Assembly (NCBI GenBank): GCA_003116995.1
Contig: BDSL01000045.1
Span: 620,001-684,000, forward strand
DNA: 64,000 nucleotides
From: Yamagishiella unicocca
Taxonomy: Eukaryota; Chlorophyta; Chlorophyceae; Chlamydomonadales; Volvocaceae
Direction: 5' to 3'
Part shown: positions 25,050 through 36,974 of the stretch, piece after piece
How the letters are laid out: the number at the start of each line of letters is the position of its first letter
Position numbering within the stretch: the stretch's first letter is position 1
Program-made: the position numbers and the translations under genes
Notes under the pieces: model-generated
Database searches by the model: none
The model's input: the letters and a program-made list of their open reading frames with translations, nothing else
Told to the model about the DNA's origin: nothing

Positions 25050-26271
25050 TTAGCAGGCAGAAGGTCCAGGGAGCACGGCTCCGGGCCCTGGGCAGCAAAG
25101 GCCCCCTGGGTGCTGGGAACCTTTGCTGTCTGCCTGCTTGTCTTAATCTTCAGTTGTGCGCTACCGTAGTTTGGAAGGTATTATGGCTTCCTGGGGGCCT
25201 CAGTTCCCGGCTTGTAGTGGTTCTTATGAGGCTCAGTTGCTTGCCAGGGGCGGCGCCGCCAGAGATGGGCGGTCAAAAGGGGGCGGCGATGGATAGCGCG
25301 GCCGCCATGCCGCGAGGCCGTAGTAACAACTACCCAGTACCGATTTGCGAGGGGGAGTGACGTGTTGCTGCTGGAGGACGAGGCAGCAGTGTGTACATAC
25401 TGTAGGGTTGTAGCGTGTGTCTATGCCCCGCCGCAAGAAGTGCCACATATTGTGGCCAGCTGCCATCGCCGTTGTCCCATTAAGGTCGGGCCTGTCGACA
25501 TCAGCGAACAGATTGAAGACCCATGGGTCCATGGCAGAGCTTTCTCGTTGCGAGCAGGGGGCGGGGTAGTTTTGAGTAGCTAGCGCGGTGAGCTGGCCGG
25601 CATCGCGGGTAACAATGGTTACGGGGTAGGCGTTAGTTGGCGGTGTTTTGAGGGCCATGTCGCCGTTTTTGTTAACTAGTTGGTTGCGGTTGCGATGAGC
25701 TATTCGGCTGCCCCGGCAACTGCCACAGCTTAGATGCTGAGGTGCGCACCCAGTCCACTGTACCCGCGGTATGATGTACGGCAACTCGCCCACGGCGTGA
25801 CACGTGTTGAGCGACCCGCCCACGTGCTTCCTGCGCTCGCACGCCCCACGCACAGCAGGGGGAGGGGTGACGAAGCAGAGCCTTTTCCTCAGGAGCACTC
25901 GCCGTCCTGCCTGCCCTGCCTTCGACACCGAACGGAAACGAATCCTCGAAACATGCGTCGGATGCATGCCGGGCTGCCGCCCTCTTGAAGGTACTCGTCG
26001 CTCTTAGCCACTACCTATGAACGCGCCGGCCGTCGCAACACCCACCTGGGCACCTGGGAAAGTAATGACCCTGACAGAATCACTCCTGCTTTGTGACCTT
26101 GCACTTAACCTTGCGTTCAATGCACCTAGCACTGTACTCTTTTTAAGTAATCAATCGCAGCCTCTGGGTGCCGCTCTTGCATCCGCCCGCACGCTCAGCC
26201 CGCGACACACGCGGTAGGCTGCCAGCCGATGGAGCGCTCCAGCCACCCAGCCAGCCACCTGGCGTGCTGGG
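25050..26271. other. Convergent 3' spacer armadillo-like gene / arylsulfatase
   Basis: 1.2 kb with no recognised gene on either strand. It holds the two 3' UTRs. At 25093-25129 the sequence CAGCAAAGG is followed by its complement CCTTTGCTG, able to form a 9-bp hairpin. No TGTAA was found on the plus strand after 25049. Confidence 0.5.
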
Positions 26272-29200
26272 CTATGCCAGCAGCATGGCGTCCTGCGCGC
26301 CGCTACCCCCATACACGTCCGTGATCATCAGGTACTTGCGGGGCAGCGGCACCGCAGAGGACTCCACATCTGCCTCCAACAGCCGCAGGGCCCCGCCCTC
26401 GGTCAACTCACGCAGCCGCCGCTGTCGCCTCTGCAGCTGCCGCCCACCGTCACCGCCTGCCCCTGACTCCAGTTCCTCCGAAACCCCACCATCCACGGCG
26501 CCCTCCTCGTCGGCGGCCAGGTCGTTCGCTGCGTCAGCGTCAGCGGGGTGGTCCGAGCCAGCGCTGGTGCGCCCTCCCTCCTGTCCTGTTGCGGGGTTCA
26601 GCCGGGCGCTCCCGGGGTCGCCCCTAGCGGCCTGGGGAAGGCCAAGCGTCGCAGCAGGGCGCGAGAAGGGCCAGCGGGGGCCGGAGGTGATCATGTAGCG
26701 GCGGGTGATTTGGGGTGAGAGCAGTCGGCGATTCCTCTCGTAAGCGGGTGCGTGCAAGAGGACGTGAGCGAGCTGCCGTGATCTGCGCCCGGCACTCCCG
26801 AGGCGATGGTCGCAAAATTGCAACCCGACGGCCGGAGCGCCAGCGCCTGCCTCAGATGCCTCACAGCTCTCAGCTGCTGCATTCAGCCCTCATTCCCTTC
26901 CCAACGCCCCCCGCTCCCTCTCCCCCTCCCCCCTTCTCCCCCCTTCTCCCCCCTTTCTACCCCCTTCTCCCCCCTTCTCCCCCCTTCTCCCCCCTTCTCC
27001 CCCCTTCTCCCCCCTTCTCCCCCCTTCTTCCCCCTTCTTCCCCCTTCTCCCCCCTTCTCCCCCCTTCTCCCCCCTTCTCCCCCCTTCTTCCCCCTTCTCC
27101 CCCCTTCTCCCCCCAAGCCACGCACCTCACAGCCCGGCACCACCGCGCCCCGGAAGACAGAGTGCTCGTTATCCACGTCCTGGTAAGGCAAACACTGGCC
27201 GAATGAGAAGGGCTGGATTTGGTCGTACATGTCGTCGTACCGCTCTTCCATGGCAGCCCACAGGTCGGAAACGCTGCCATCTGGGTGCAGCACCTGCGAC
27301 CGGTCCAGGGGGCCCGCGAATAGACCAGGTTACACGACACGCCGGTCCAGGGGGGGAAGATTGCAGCACGGATGAGCGGCGCCGACAATGGCCTGACGGC
27401 GCGCCGAGGTGCTGAGAAGTGTATGTATCATTGGGTGCACGCAGCATCCCGAAGCCAGCACGATACCGGTACACAGGGCTCAGGCGCGCCAGCAAACCAC
27501 CTCTCGCCCTCTCGCCCTGCGCCAACCCACCTGGAACGGATGGGTGCAGGCTTGCCCGCTGCACACCGCCAGCACCGCCAGCAGCGCATCCAGGCGGCCC
27601 CGCATGCGCGCCAGCCACGGCGCGTAGGCCGCCGTCCCCGGCGAAGCGGGGCTGCTGATCCCCAGCGCCCTCGCCGACCCGCGGGTCGCTGTGGCCGCAA
27701 GCGCCCACGCGGTCTTGGCCCAGGCCGCCAGCGTGCCGACGGCGGAGCGGGGAGCGGCCGCGGCGCCAGACGCGGCATCTCCACTGCCGCTGTTGCTGTC
27801 GCTGCTGCTGCTGCTGCTGTTGCTGCTGCTATCGTCGCCTTTCCCACCGCCGCCGCCGCCGTTGCCGACACCGCCGTCCTCCGAAGGCTCGCCGTCCGCG
27901 GGCCCCTCCTCCACTTCCGCCGCATGCGGAAGGACCGCCCCCGTCACGGCGCCCCACCACCTCGCCAGCGCGCCTCTCCCCGCACCACCTGGCGCCAGCA
28001 GGTTGGTCCGTTCGTACGGGTCCCGTACGAGGTCGTACAGCTCGAACTCGCCGCTGCAGTGCAGGACGTACCTGCGGCCAAAGTGGTTGTGAGGCAGCCC
28101 AGTACACCGGATTGGCACCCATAGCCGGGATCCTGCTGAACGGAGGCACGGACACCCCCCCGAAGGACCCCCCCCCCCGACCCTTGCACCCTTGCATTCG
28201 TCCGGCCGATCAGCCGCCCAAGGCAGCCGGCAGGCCACCTTCCCTGCACCTTCCCTGCACCTTCCCTGCGCGTTCCCTGTACCTTCCCTGCCTGCAGCCC
28301 GCCCTCCGTCGCCTCACTTGTACGCCTCCGAGCTGTCGCTCCGAAGTACCCGCACCGCCTTCCACGTCAGGTTGCTGTAGGGCGGGTGGGAATGGATGGA
28401 CTCCTCCAGCCACTCCCCCCAGAACTCCGCCAGCAGCCTGCACGACCGGTCGGGAGCCGCCGTGCGGTGATCGGGTTCGGACAAGGGGACAGCTTGCGGT
28501 GCTGGTGGTGGAGGTTTTGGTGCGTGGGTGGGGGCCCCAGCAGCCAGCTGGCTCCGTTACAGCGACTTCGCAGCGCTTGTGGTCAACATACGTGCTTTCT
28601 TTCCATTCGCCTACGGCGAAAGGAAGGGTATGTGTGTGAGGATACTCCCAAGCCTACGTTGGGCCATGCTCCGTTCGACTGCCCTCTTGGCCAAGGCGAG
28701 GACTCCATAGGCGTCACCCTCGGCGGCTGCTTGGGGTGAGGTCCATTGCGCAAAAAAGCGCGCAGGCGGCGAATGCGGCGCAGCGCCGCGCGACACTGCC
28801 GTTCACTCACTGGTTTCGGAGCGGGCCCTGGTCCGGGCGGCCGTACGGGTAGCTGGCAGGCAGGCTGCCGTCGCTGACCCCGGCCAGCGGCAGCGGGGTG
28901 CCGTCCAGGGAGGGCGGCAGCGGGAGGCCTGGAGGGAGCGGGGGATGAGCGACGGCACGTGTTTATGATTGGTGCATCGAGCAGAGGTTCAAGGCCAGTG
29001 TGCATCAGCGGCCGTCACCGTGCATCTGGCGACCTTGTGGGGGCGGGGTGATTCGGTGGGAAGTGGGCGGGAGGCACAAATGAGCCGGAGCCACCGGGGG
29101 AGGGACCAGTAGGGAATTGGGTATACCTCACCACCTCTCGCCTGTCACTCAGCCAGGTTCCGGAGCCAGCTGCTGGCCCCGCCCCGAGGAGCCTGCACCC

Positions 29201-32200
29201 ACCCGCCAGCGCCAGCACCGTGGGCGCGATGTCTATGTGCTGTGTGGTCGCGGCCACTCTGGAGCCGGGGAGCAGCCCGGGACCCTGGGGGGGCCGCACC
29301 CCAGACAACGCACGGGGGGGAAGGCGGGAGGGGCCGGTCGTGGGACGAGGAGCTCGGCGACGTAAGCAGATGGGGGTTCTAAAGAGGAAACCCGTAGGTC
29401 GCGGGGGGGGGGATTGAGCGTCGGGAGTTACGGGGCTGCGGCGGTGGTGGTGTTGATGCAAAGGTGAGGTGCGCGAGCCGGGCTGCTCCGTACAGGCCCC
29501 GCCACATGATGCACATGCCGACTGGCTCGCCTTGGCGGCGTTTGCGGTGCTTTCCCATCCCACACGCCCTGCTGACGACCGTGATAAACAAAGTGACCAA
29601 TCTGTTTCTGTGATCTGCATGATCTGTTCAACCAGAGGCTTCCCAGCTGGTCCCCCGCCCGCCTCCTCGGCACGCACCGCCATCATCATCGGCACCCTGA
29701 TGTCCTCGTCGTATGCGGTGGTCTTGCCGCTGCCCATGCGGTGAGGCCCTTCGTGGTAGCCGTTGTCCGAGGTGAAGGCCACATAGGTGTTGTCCGCAAG
29801 ACCCAGAGACTCCAGCTCCGTCACTGGAGGTGGTGGGTGTGGGTGTGGGAGGCAGTGGTGGGCGCACATGGAGCGGGTAGCGGCTAAAGGGTGTGGGGTG
29901 CGGCGCAGCATCAAGGTGCATGGATCCGCGTGGATCTCACCTGGATCCCACCAGGATCCCGCCCAGCCACCCACCCAGGGTCTCTATCAGCTCGTCCACC
30001 GCCCTCATGCACCGCAGTCGCAGCCGATACACCTCCTCCAGGAATGTGATGTTGGCGGGGGTCAGCCTGGTGGGGGAAGGAAGGAGCGGGGAGCATTGCA
30101 AGGGCGCAGCTAGCTATCGAGCCCGGGCAGCCATCTGCAACACGAATGTCTGTCACTAGTCACGCGCGACTAGCTGCCGACCGTACCCTCCGAAACCGCG
30201 GCGCGCTGTCCTCTGCTCCACCTCTCCCTCTGCACCCTTCCTCGACAAGTCGACATCTCTTCGCTGTATCTCCGTCCTCCCCCGTCCACCCCACCCATAT
30301 CCGCATACCCCGCCCTGCACGCCCAAGGTCACTCCTGCCTCCCTTGTCCCCACCGCTCCCCCCTCCTCCCTCGCCCCCACCTGTCCAGCCCCCGCACCCA
30401 GGCCGGCTTGCCCGCCACGTCCCAGTCGTTGAAGCTGGGCGGTCGGGGCAGCTGTGCGCCGCTGAGCTCCTCCCAGTGCCTCGCGGCGGGGACCGGGGGG
30501 TACCAGTGCCGGGAGGTCAGAGCGCCGGAGGCGTTGTAGCTGTACACACGGGGGGAAAGGGGTTTCGGGGGGCTGGTGTCAGCTGACCCACCTTGCCCCC
30601 ATCCAACTATCCGCCGGTCCACTTTAAGACCAGGGAACCAAAAACCCTACCAACCCCCACCCCGCCGCCCCGCCCGGGCCCCACTCTCGTCCTCACTCAC
30701 TCGTAGTGCATGCTGTGGTGCGGTGCGGGTGGCGCCACTTGCAGGTAGAAGGGGCGGCCGGAGGGGTCGGCGGCGGCGGAGCGGATCAGCGCCACCGCCT
30801 TGGAGGCAAGCACGTCGGTCACGTACTGGGCTGCGGGAGGGGGTGGGCGGGTGAGTGAGGGAACAAGGGTGGGTGTATGTGTGAGTGTGGCTGCCTGGGC
30901 AGAGGCACCCGGCTGCGAGGCCCGGTGACAATTCCTTCCCCCTCCCCTTCCCCCTCCCCTTTCCCCCGCCCCCCACCTCACCCACCCCAGCTCACCCGGG
31001 TACATCTTCGCGGGGCCCCCGTTGAGGCTGAACGCGGGGCAGTAGTACTCGAAGGTGAAGGGGTGGACCAGGGCGTCGAACAGGGTCCAGCCGGCAGGGG
31101 GCGGGTTGCAGTTGCGAATGGTGTAGTCCACCAAGAATTTGCCTGGGAGGCCGAGTGGGGAGGCAGCAGCGGACAGCCCGTGGGTCGGCACTGACTAGGA
31201 AAGCCGATTAGGAAAACGATTGGTACACACGTCTGAAGATGAATGCTGGAGAGTTTGGTTAAGTTGACGGAATTGTACCGCACCCGTGTACATGGTGTTG
31301 TAGCCGCTGCGCTGCAGCCACCCGGGCAGCCAATCGCGATCCAAACCCAGATCCAGGAACTTGGCGTAGCCACCTGGGGGCCGGCGGGGAGGGAGGGGAA
31401 GAGGGGCCGGAAGGGGTGAGACCAGTGTGTTTTTGGTTGGGGCCCCAGAAACGTGTATGGCACGGTGTAAGGCCGGGTCAACGCGCCCATGAGATCCCAA
31501 CTGCTGATCTGAGCATCAGTGTGGGACAGCCGTGAAGGCCCGGGGCCGCTACACAATCTTTGGACGCTGTACCAGGGCGACGTGAAGAGGACATCGGTGT
31601 TCGCCACGCAAGATGTCGTACTACATGCCGTACCATGCGGCCCGAGCACATCGGTGAAGTTTGTGTTGTGGCTCAGCTGGCCGCGCAGCAGGTTTACGCG
31701 GGACGGGCAGCATATGGGCGTGGTGACGAAGTGGTTGCTGAAGGTGACGCCTGGCGGTTGGCTCCAACAGCGGGAGCGGGTGGGATGAGGGAAAGGGGGG
31801 CGAGGGCGGGGGTGGGGGATGTGGAGGGCCCCTGGAGTGTCGTACCGCCAAAACGCAGGAGGCGGAGGTGCGAGGTGCTATTGCTATCCCGTAGATTGCC
31901 TTGAGCCGCAAACATGGAGACGCAGGGAACATTATTCGGGATGGGAACACGAGGAGATCTGGGGGATGTCCCGATGCCAGGCAGGACGGTCGCGGCCCTG
32001 CGCGGACGCACAACCCGTACTCATAACCAAACGGCACATTCCGACACCCGCCCGAGGCTCACCCCTGTCTTTTAATAATCGCTTGGTCGCTGGCATCGCC
32101 ATTTCTCCGCTGCTCCCTTGTGTTTCATCCAAATCGTCGACTAAGATAACGAGGAAGTTGGGTTGTCGCGCAAGCGTTCGCCATATTTGGACGCAGAATA

Positions 32201-32249
32201 TGAAACTCAGGAACCAATATGAACAGCGTATCCCAAACATTTTGTGCAT
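26272..32249 (-). CDS. ARS: Secreted arylsulfatase (ARS-type)
   Basis: Hydrolyses sulfate esters outside the plasma membrane; in Chlamydomonas such enzymes are induced by sulfur starvation. Fourteen phase-consistent exons: 32249-32063, 31750-31634, 31373-31284, 31142-30996, 30830-30701, 30539-30381, 30066-29975, 29823-29633, 29284-29203, 28928-28811, 28437-28318, 28071-27531, 27293-27126, 26631-26272; about 833 residues. Residues 1-27 form a signal peptide. QPNFLVILVDDLD supplies metal-binding D38 and D39. PICCPSRVNLLRGQ has C76, the Cys converted to formylglycine in the C-x-P-S-R motif. Further family blocks are SHNTNFTDVLGPHGGYAKF, KFLVDYTIRNCNPPPAGW, APHHSMHY, FTSDNGYHEGPHRMGSGK, YDEDIRVP, HIDIAPTVLALAG, SLDGTPLPL and FGQCLPYQDVDNE. 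The last exon adds an acidic, poorly conserved tail ending AMLLA. The exon 8 donor (CTG/GTTGAA) is weak but the phase fits. Confidence 0.93.
26931..27115. repeat. 10-bp pyrimidine minisatellite in the last ARS intron
   Basis: About 18 copies of CCCTTCTCCC with a few T-for-C changes run through the intron between sulfatase exons 13 and 14. On the transcribed strand it is G/A-rich (GGGAGAAGGG). It is intronic and shows no coding role. Confidence 0.9.
28238..28294. repeat. 12-bp repeat (CACCTTCCCTGC) in ARS intron 11
   Basis: About five imperfect tandem copies lie in the intron upstream of sulfatase exon 12. No function is inferred. Confidence 0.75.
31176..31206 (+). repeat. Dispersed intronic motif (ARS intron 3)
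   Basis: GCCCGTGGGTCGGCACTG, then one variable base and CTAGGAAA, is shared with NUP43 intron 2 (33619-33645) with a single mismatch over about 27 bases. The copies are in introns of two different, oppositely oriented genes. Confidence 0.6.
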
Positions 32250-32591
32250 TTTGTGTCGTAGGGGCTACGCTTGCAAACTATGCACAGCCGACACTGCCTC
32301 CGAAGCCACTTCGCGCGCAGCATTCCGTCCTCCAATCAGTCATGCTGCAGGTTGACAGGAAAAGTACTGATACGTCTACAAGCTTTAAGCAGATCCGCTT
32401 TTGCTCCGGAGAACCTGCAACGTGCGAGCATACTTTACACTTTCACCCTTGGGCCTCATGGCGTGCGTCCACGCGAAGTATTGAATATCCTGCTGCGTGA
32501 AGATCCTTAGGACACATCTCGAAATATCTGGCGGTCATATAGTGGTGGCAGGGCCCTTGATCGGTTGGCGCGTAAACCCGGTGTGGAGGCC
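32250..32591. promoter_or_regulatory. Divergent promoter region arylsulfatase / NUP43
   Basis: A 342-base spacer between opposite starts, AT-richer than its neighbours. It should hold any sulfur-responsive elements of the sulfatase, but none could be identified by eye. Confidence 0.5.
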
Positions 32592-35500
32592 ATGCCGGGG
32601 GCAGGCTTCGCACCGAAGCGGGAATTCAGCATAGATGGCAATGGGGAGCGAGTCAGATGGCTGCCCAGCCCGCCACCCGGGCCAGCCGACCTGGATGGCC
32701 GCCTTACCAACCATGCAATGGTTGTTTCGGGCCAACAGGACAGCGACGAGGTGCGCATCTCAGGGCTTGCATTTTAGCACCCAGTAAAGGCACGAAGCCG
32801 CAACAGCGCCGTGGCAGCTGATGTGCTCGCTGAAGGCATGGACAGCGCACGCTTCGTTTCGGCCGGTATGGAAGATCTGACCGGCACAGCTGCCACCGGT
32901 CAGCTACAGCGTCACATATGCGGGAGGGGGGCTGAGTGGATTTGAGGGGCAGCAAGATGTGGCAGGGGATCCTGAGAGTCTTTGGCAGAATGCCCCAAAC
33001 CACCACCTTCATACCCCGCCCACCCGCCCTGAGCCCAACCACATCACCAGCTGGGCCCTCGCGACCGTTGCTAGCCTACCACCAGCTCACTCAACCACGC
33101 CATCTTACGCTTCGTTTTCCACCTCTCAGCACCCACCTCCATCCTGGCTCCACACATACCTCCTCCGACAACCCAGTAAACCGCCTCTCGCGTCACCACA
33201 CCTCCCCGCGCCTGGTTCCCAACCCGCCCGGTAGCCTCCGGGCCCTTACGGACCCCTTGACCGTCTTTGAATCCTCGGTCGTCCCCGACTTGTCTCTTAA
33301 GTGCCCCGACCTACGGGTTTCCTCTCCCCCCACGGGCCCCCGACAGAATAACTTCCTGGTTATCCACGACCTAGTGACCACCTCCCGGGGCAGCACCGTG
33401 TTGCGGATGGAGGAGCAGCTGGCTAATGCCTTCACCCACGTGGGCAAGATGACGGACCTGCACGTGAGCCGGGATGGGGTGGGAGCGGGGGGGCGGAGGG
33501 GGGGCGGAGCCGGGGGCGGGAGCCGGGATGGGGCCGGAGCGGGCGGGCGGAGCCGGGGGCTGGGGCCAGGGCGGGGCGAAAGTTTGACCGGGCGGGGCGG
33601 GGGAGGTATGTGGGGAAAGCCCGTGGGTCGGCACTGGCTAGGAAACCGGGTGGAGGAGGAGGAGGAACGGCACAGGGGCGGTGACTGAAGAGGTGCTTGA
33701 TAGACGAGCGCATGGGCGGGGAGAACGAATGCATGTTGTCGGGGTGTCTACAGACGTGCGTCACGTAAAAACCCTAAAAATACGAGGGCTATGAAGGTAC
33801 GGGAGTAGCTTGGTGATGAACAAGCAAGGGGTGAATCACCGGGGATCGGCTCGAAGGGGTTGCCACAGCCGCAGCGCGGCCGTGAGAGAGGGGCAGCTGC
33901 CTACTGGCTCTGCGGGCGTGTTAATTTGGGCGCGATTGCGTCACACGAAAGCACAGGACGTCGCAACGCGACTGCGAGGTCGTCCTAAAACCCTGAACCC
34001 GACTGGCGACCGCTCTCCCACCCAGGTGTGCGAGCAGAGCGGCGGCCTGGTGACGGTGCTGCTGGGCACCACGGAGGGCGCGCTGCACGTGCTGCAGCTG
34101 GTGGTGCCGCGGACTCCGGGGGCGACGCAGGAGGACTTCAAGTACGTGGACAGGCTACAGGGCTGGCAGGGGCCCAGCGGGGCGCAGCCGGACCCGGAGG
34201 GCGTCGAGCTGCAGAGCTGGCTGCGGCCCCACCGGGGGGCGGTGGCGGCGGTGGACATGCAGCAGGACACCAAGGTGAGGCCGGCGGGGGGTTTGATAAG
34301 AGAATCCGGCGGGGGGGAGGGGGGAGAGGCGGGGGGAGAGGGGGGGGAGGCGGGGGGAGAGGGGGGGGAAGGCGGGGGGAGAGGGGGTGAGGCGGCGGGG
34401 AGGGGTGCGTATTTGTGCGCAGGTCTGCGTCCCCCCCGTCAGCACCGCCAGCTGCACCAACGGCTTATCCCGCCCCAGGCACCCCACCCCCCACCCCCCA
34501 CGGGTCTCCCTCGAACCCCCCACCCCCCACCCCGCTCTCCTGCTCTTCAGCACTCCGCACTCCGCATGACTCCGTGTAGTCCCAGCACGAAAATGCAATA
34601 CCCAAGCCCCGTCGCAACCCCCACCCCCGTGTTCGAAACCTGCTCGCCTCCGGCTAGTTCCTGGCCGCCGTTTCCTATGTCGTGTAACCGGGTCTTCTCT
34701 GAGCCCCGGCCCCCCGGGTCTTTATGCCAGCCCTCCGTGACACCTCCCCGGCCCCCGGCCGCACCCTCCCACCGTCAGAACATCCTCACAGCGGGCGCCG
34801 ACGGCTCGCTGTTCGTGTTCGACATCGACCAGGTGGAGGCCACCTGCGCGTCAGCGGCCGCCTCCGCCGCCATGGACATGGGCGGAGCCATGGACGGGGA
34901 CGGGGACGGCATGGTGGTAGACACGATGGATACTGGAGAGAGGCGCCGCGGGGGCGGAGGGGGGCCGGGCGGGGCGGGCGGCGGGGCCGGGGGAGGCCTG
35001 CCGCCGGGGGTCTCGCCGTACAAGGCTGGCAGCGGCTGCCTGGGCTACACGTGTGGGCGCTGGGTGGACAGGAGCCTGTTCGTGACGGTGCGGCCGGGGG
35101 GCGTGGGAGGGGAGGAGGAGGGGCTGAGGGGTGGTGGAGGGGGGCATGGCGGTAGGGAGGCAGAGGGGGGGGTAGGGCGGTGGCGAGAAGACCCGGTTAC
35201 AGGACATAGGAAGCGGAGGGAGAGGGGGAGGGAGGGGGCCTCACTGCATGGGAAGCTGAACCCAGGGTGTGTGATCGGGGGGGGGGGCTGGGGGTGCGGG
35301 GGAGGGCATGGAGGGGCCGAGGGGTTCCGGCGGAGGGAGAGCAGAGGGAGGAGTGAACAAGGGGCAGCCGCAGGTGTTGATAGTTTAGGCCGTCTGTGTC
35401 CTTTGGAGCGCACGATGGGAGGATGCTCGCGAGAGGTGTGTGGGTAGCCGTTGGCGGGCGGGTTTGGAGGGGAGGGGGATGACGGTAACGGCGGTACCAA

Positions 35501-36974
35501 GCGGCGAGCCAGCGGGGGGGGGCGGGTTGATGCATACGGAGGAGGGCGGCCATTGAGCAATAGCAAGTGAGTGGGCGGGCCGACAACACGAGCGGGTCGT
35601 GCCCGGTACACCTTGAACTCGCCAGCCTCGTTACCTCGACCTCACCTGCGCGCTGTCACACGTACGTTGTCCTCATGTTCCTGCCCACCCGGCCGCTCCT
35701 CCCCTCCGGGCCCCTCCGCAGAGCCGGACGGTAGGCGGGCTGGAGATGTGGGACATCCGCTGCCCCCCGACACCCGTCAGCAGGTCGCCGCAGGAGTGGG
35801 GCGCGACGGGGCTGGGGCCGGCGGACAGGTGGGCGGGGGGGGGAGGGGCAGGGGCCCCTTCGAAGGAGGGCTGGGCACGGCGCGGGTGCGGGGGCTGTCG
35901 TAGATTTCCCTGGCCGCGAAGCGTAGGAGGGCGGCGGTGTAAGTCCGTGTCGTGGCGTCCACCGGCTAGCCCGCGCTGCATAGCGCAGATCCCTCACCAC
36001 ACCACCCCCGCAACTCCCCGCTGCTCCCCCTCCCCCTCCCCCTCGCGTTACCGGTTCTTTAATTGTAATCCCCCTCCCCCTCCCGCCGTCTCCGCTCCCT
36101 TGCGACCCGAGCAGGGGCTGCCACCGGGTCATCTACTCGCTGCAGGTGCACCCGTCCCGCCCCGACGTGTGCGCCAGCGGCGGCTCGGGCGGCAGCGTGG
36201 CGCTGTGGGACCTGCGGGCGGCCACCCGCCCCCTGGCGCTCACGCAGCTGGACTCGTCGGCGGGGCCGGTGTGGGAGGTGGGTGGTGAGGAAAGCTGCAA
36301 GTAACGAAGATACGCCATGCCGTATAGCGACACTGGGGGTCCGTGGGTGGGGCGGCGCGGCGAGGGACCCCCCCGCGCTCGGCGGGCGGAGCCCTGGCGG
36401 TTGAGGCGCAGGGCACGAGCCTGGACGGCCGAGGTGGATGGACTAGGTTTCTCACCCGGCTGCTAACACCGCACGCGGGCTGGGCACCCTGCCGACGAGA
36501 ATGCATAGGCTCGGCCGTGGCAGGCCACGGTGAACAGCAACCCGCGCCTCCCGAATGCCACCTGCCCTAGTTGCATGTCGTAAGGGCCCGGTGGTCAGAC
36601 CCTGGAATACCCTGACTGATAAGTTGTGCACGCCTCCGACCCGTGGGGCGCAGGTCCGTTTCGACACGCGCGAAGGAGCCCAGTACGGCGGCGACTCGTC
36701 CGGCGGCCAGCAGGCGCCGCTGCCGGCGGTGCTGTTCTGCTCCGAGGACGGCGCGCTGTGCCGAGTGTCCGCAGACGGAGGGGCCCAACAGCAGCCGGCC
36801 GGCGGGGGGCGCATGGAGGAGCTGACGTGGCAGGCGCGGCAACCGCGGCACGGCCCGCAGGTGCTGGCGCAGCTGCCGGTGGCCATCAACTCGTTCGACG
36901 TGGGCGGGCCTTTCGGGGCGGATGTGGTGGCGATAACGAGCCGGCAGACGCTCATATATGTGGCGGCGGCGTAA
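32592..36974 (+). CDS. NUP43: Nucleoporin NUP43 (WD40, Y-complex)
   Basis: WD40 beta-propeller component of the nuclear pore Nup107-160 (Y) complex. Seven exons in phase: 32592-32750, 33347-33463, 34026-34274, 34779-35087, 35722-35828, 36115-36277, 36654-36974; about 474 residues. The order of blocks follows animal NUP43: ERVRWLPSP with VVSGQQDSDE at the N-terminus; NNFLVIHDL; ILTAGADGSLFVFDID; GLEMWDIR; VIYSLQVHPSRPDVCASGG with VALWDLRAATRPLAL and GPVWEVRFD; AVLFCSEDGALCRVSADGG; and the C-terminal INSFDVGGPFGADVV then ITSRQTLIYVAAA, matching the family ending. Extra length comes from a Gly/Asp-rich insert in exon 4 (MDMGGAMDGDGDGMVVD and following). The start used is the first ATG; the exon could extend slightly upstream only through a non-ATG start. 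Confidence 0.9.
33619..33645 (+). repeat. Dispersed intronic motif (NUP43 intron 2)
   Basis: Second copy of the GCCCGTGGGTCGGCACTG motif seen in the sulfatase at 31176. It is followed by CTAGGAAA and a purine-rich run. Confidence 0.6.
34296..34398 (+). repeat. G-run array in NUP43 intron 3
   Basis: Repeated runs of four to eight G separated by AGA or GCG on the coding strand. The intron RNA could fold into G-quadruplexes; this is inferred from sequence only. Confidence 0.7.
36044..36071 (-). repeat. Dispersed intronic motif, copy 2 (NUP43 intron 5, inverted)
   Basis: Reads on the minus strand as the same 25-base core as 22003-22029 with one mismatch. It lies directly beside C-rich runs just upstream of the exon 6 acceptor. 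Confidence 0.6.

Noticed and set aside
26931..27115. CRISPR-like or short regularly spaced array
   Set aside because: Simple 10-bp tandem repeat without spacers, inside a eukaryotic intron.
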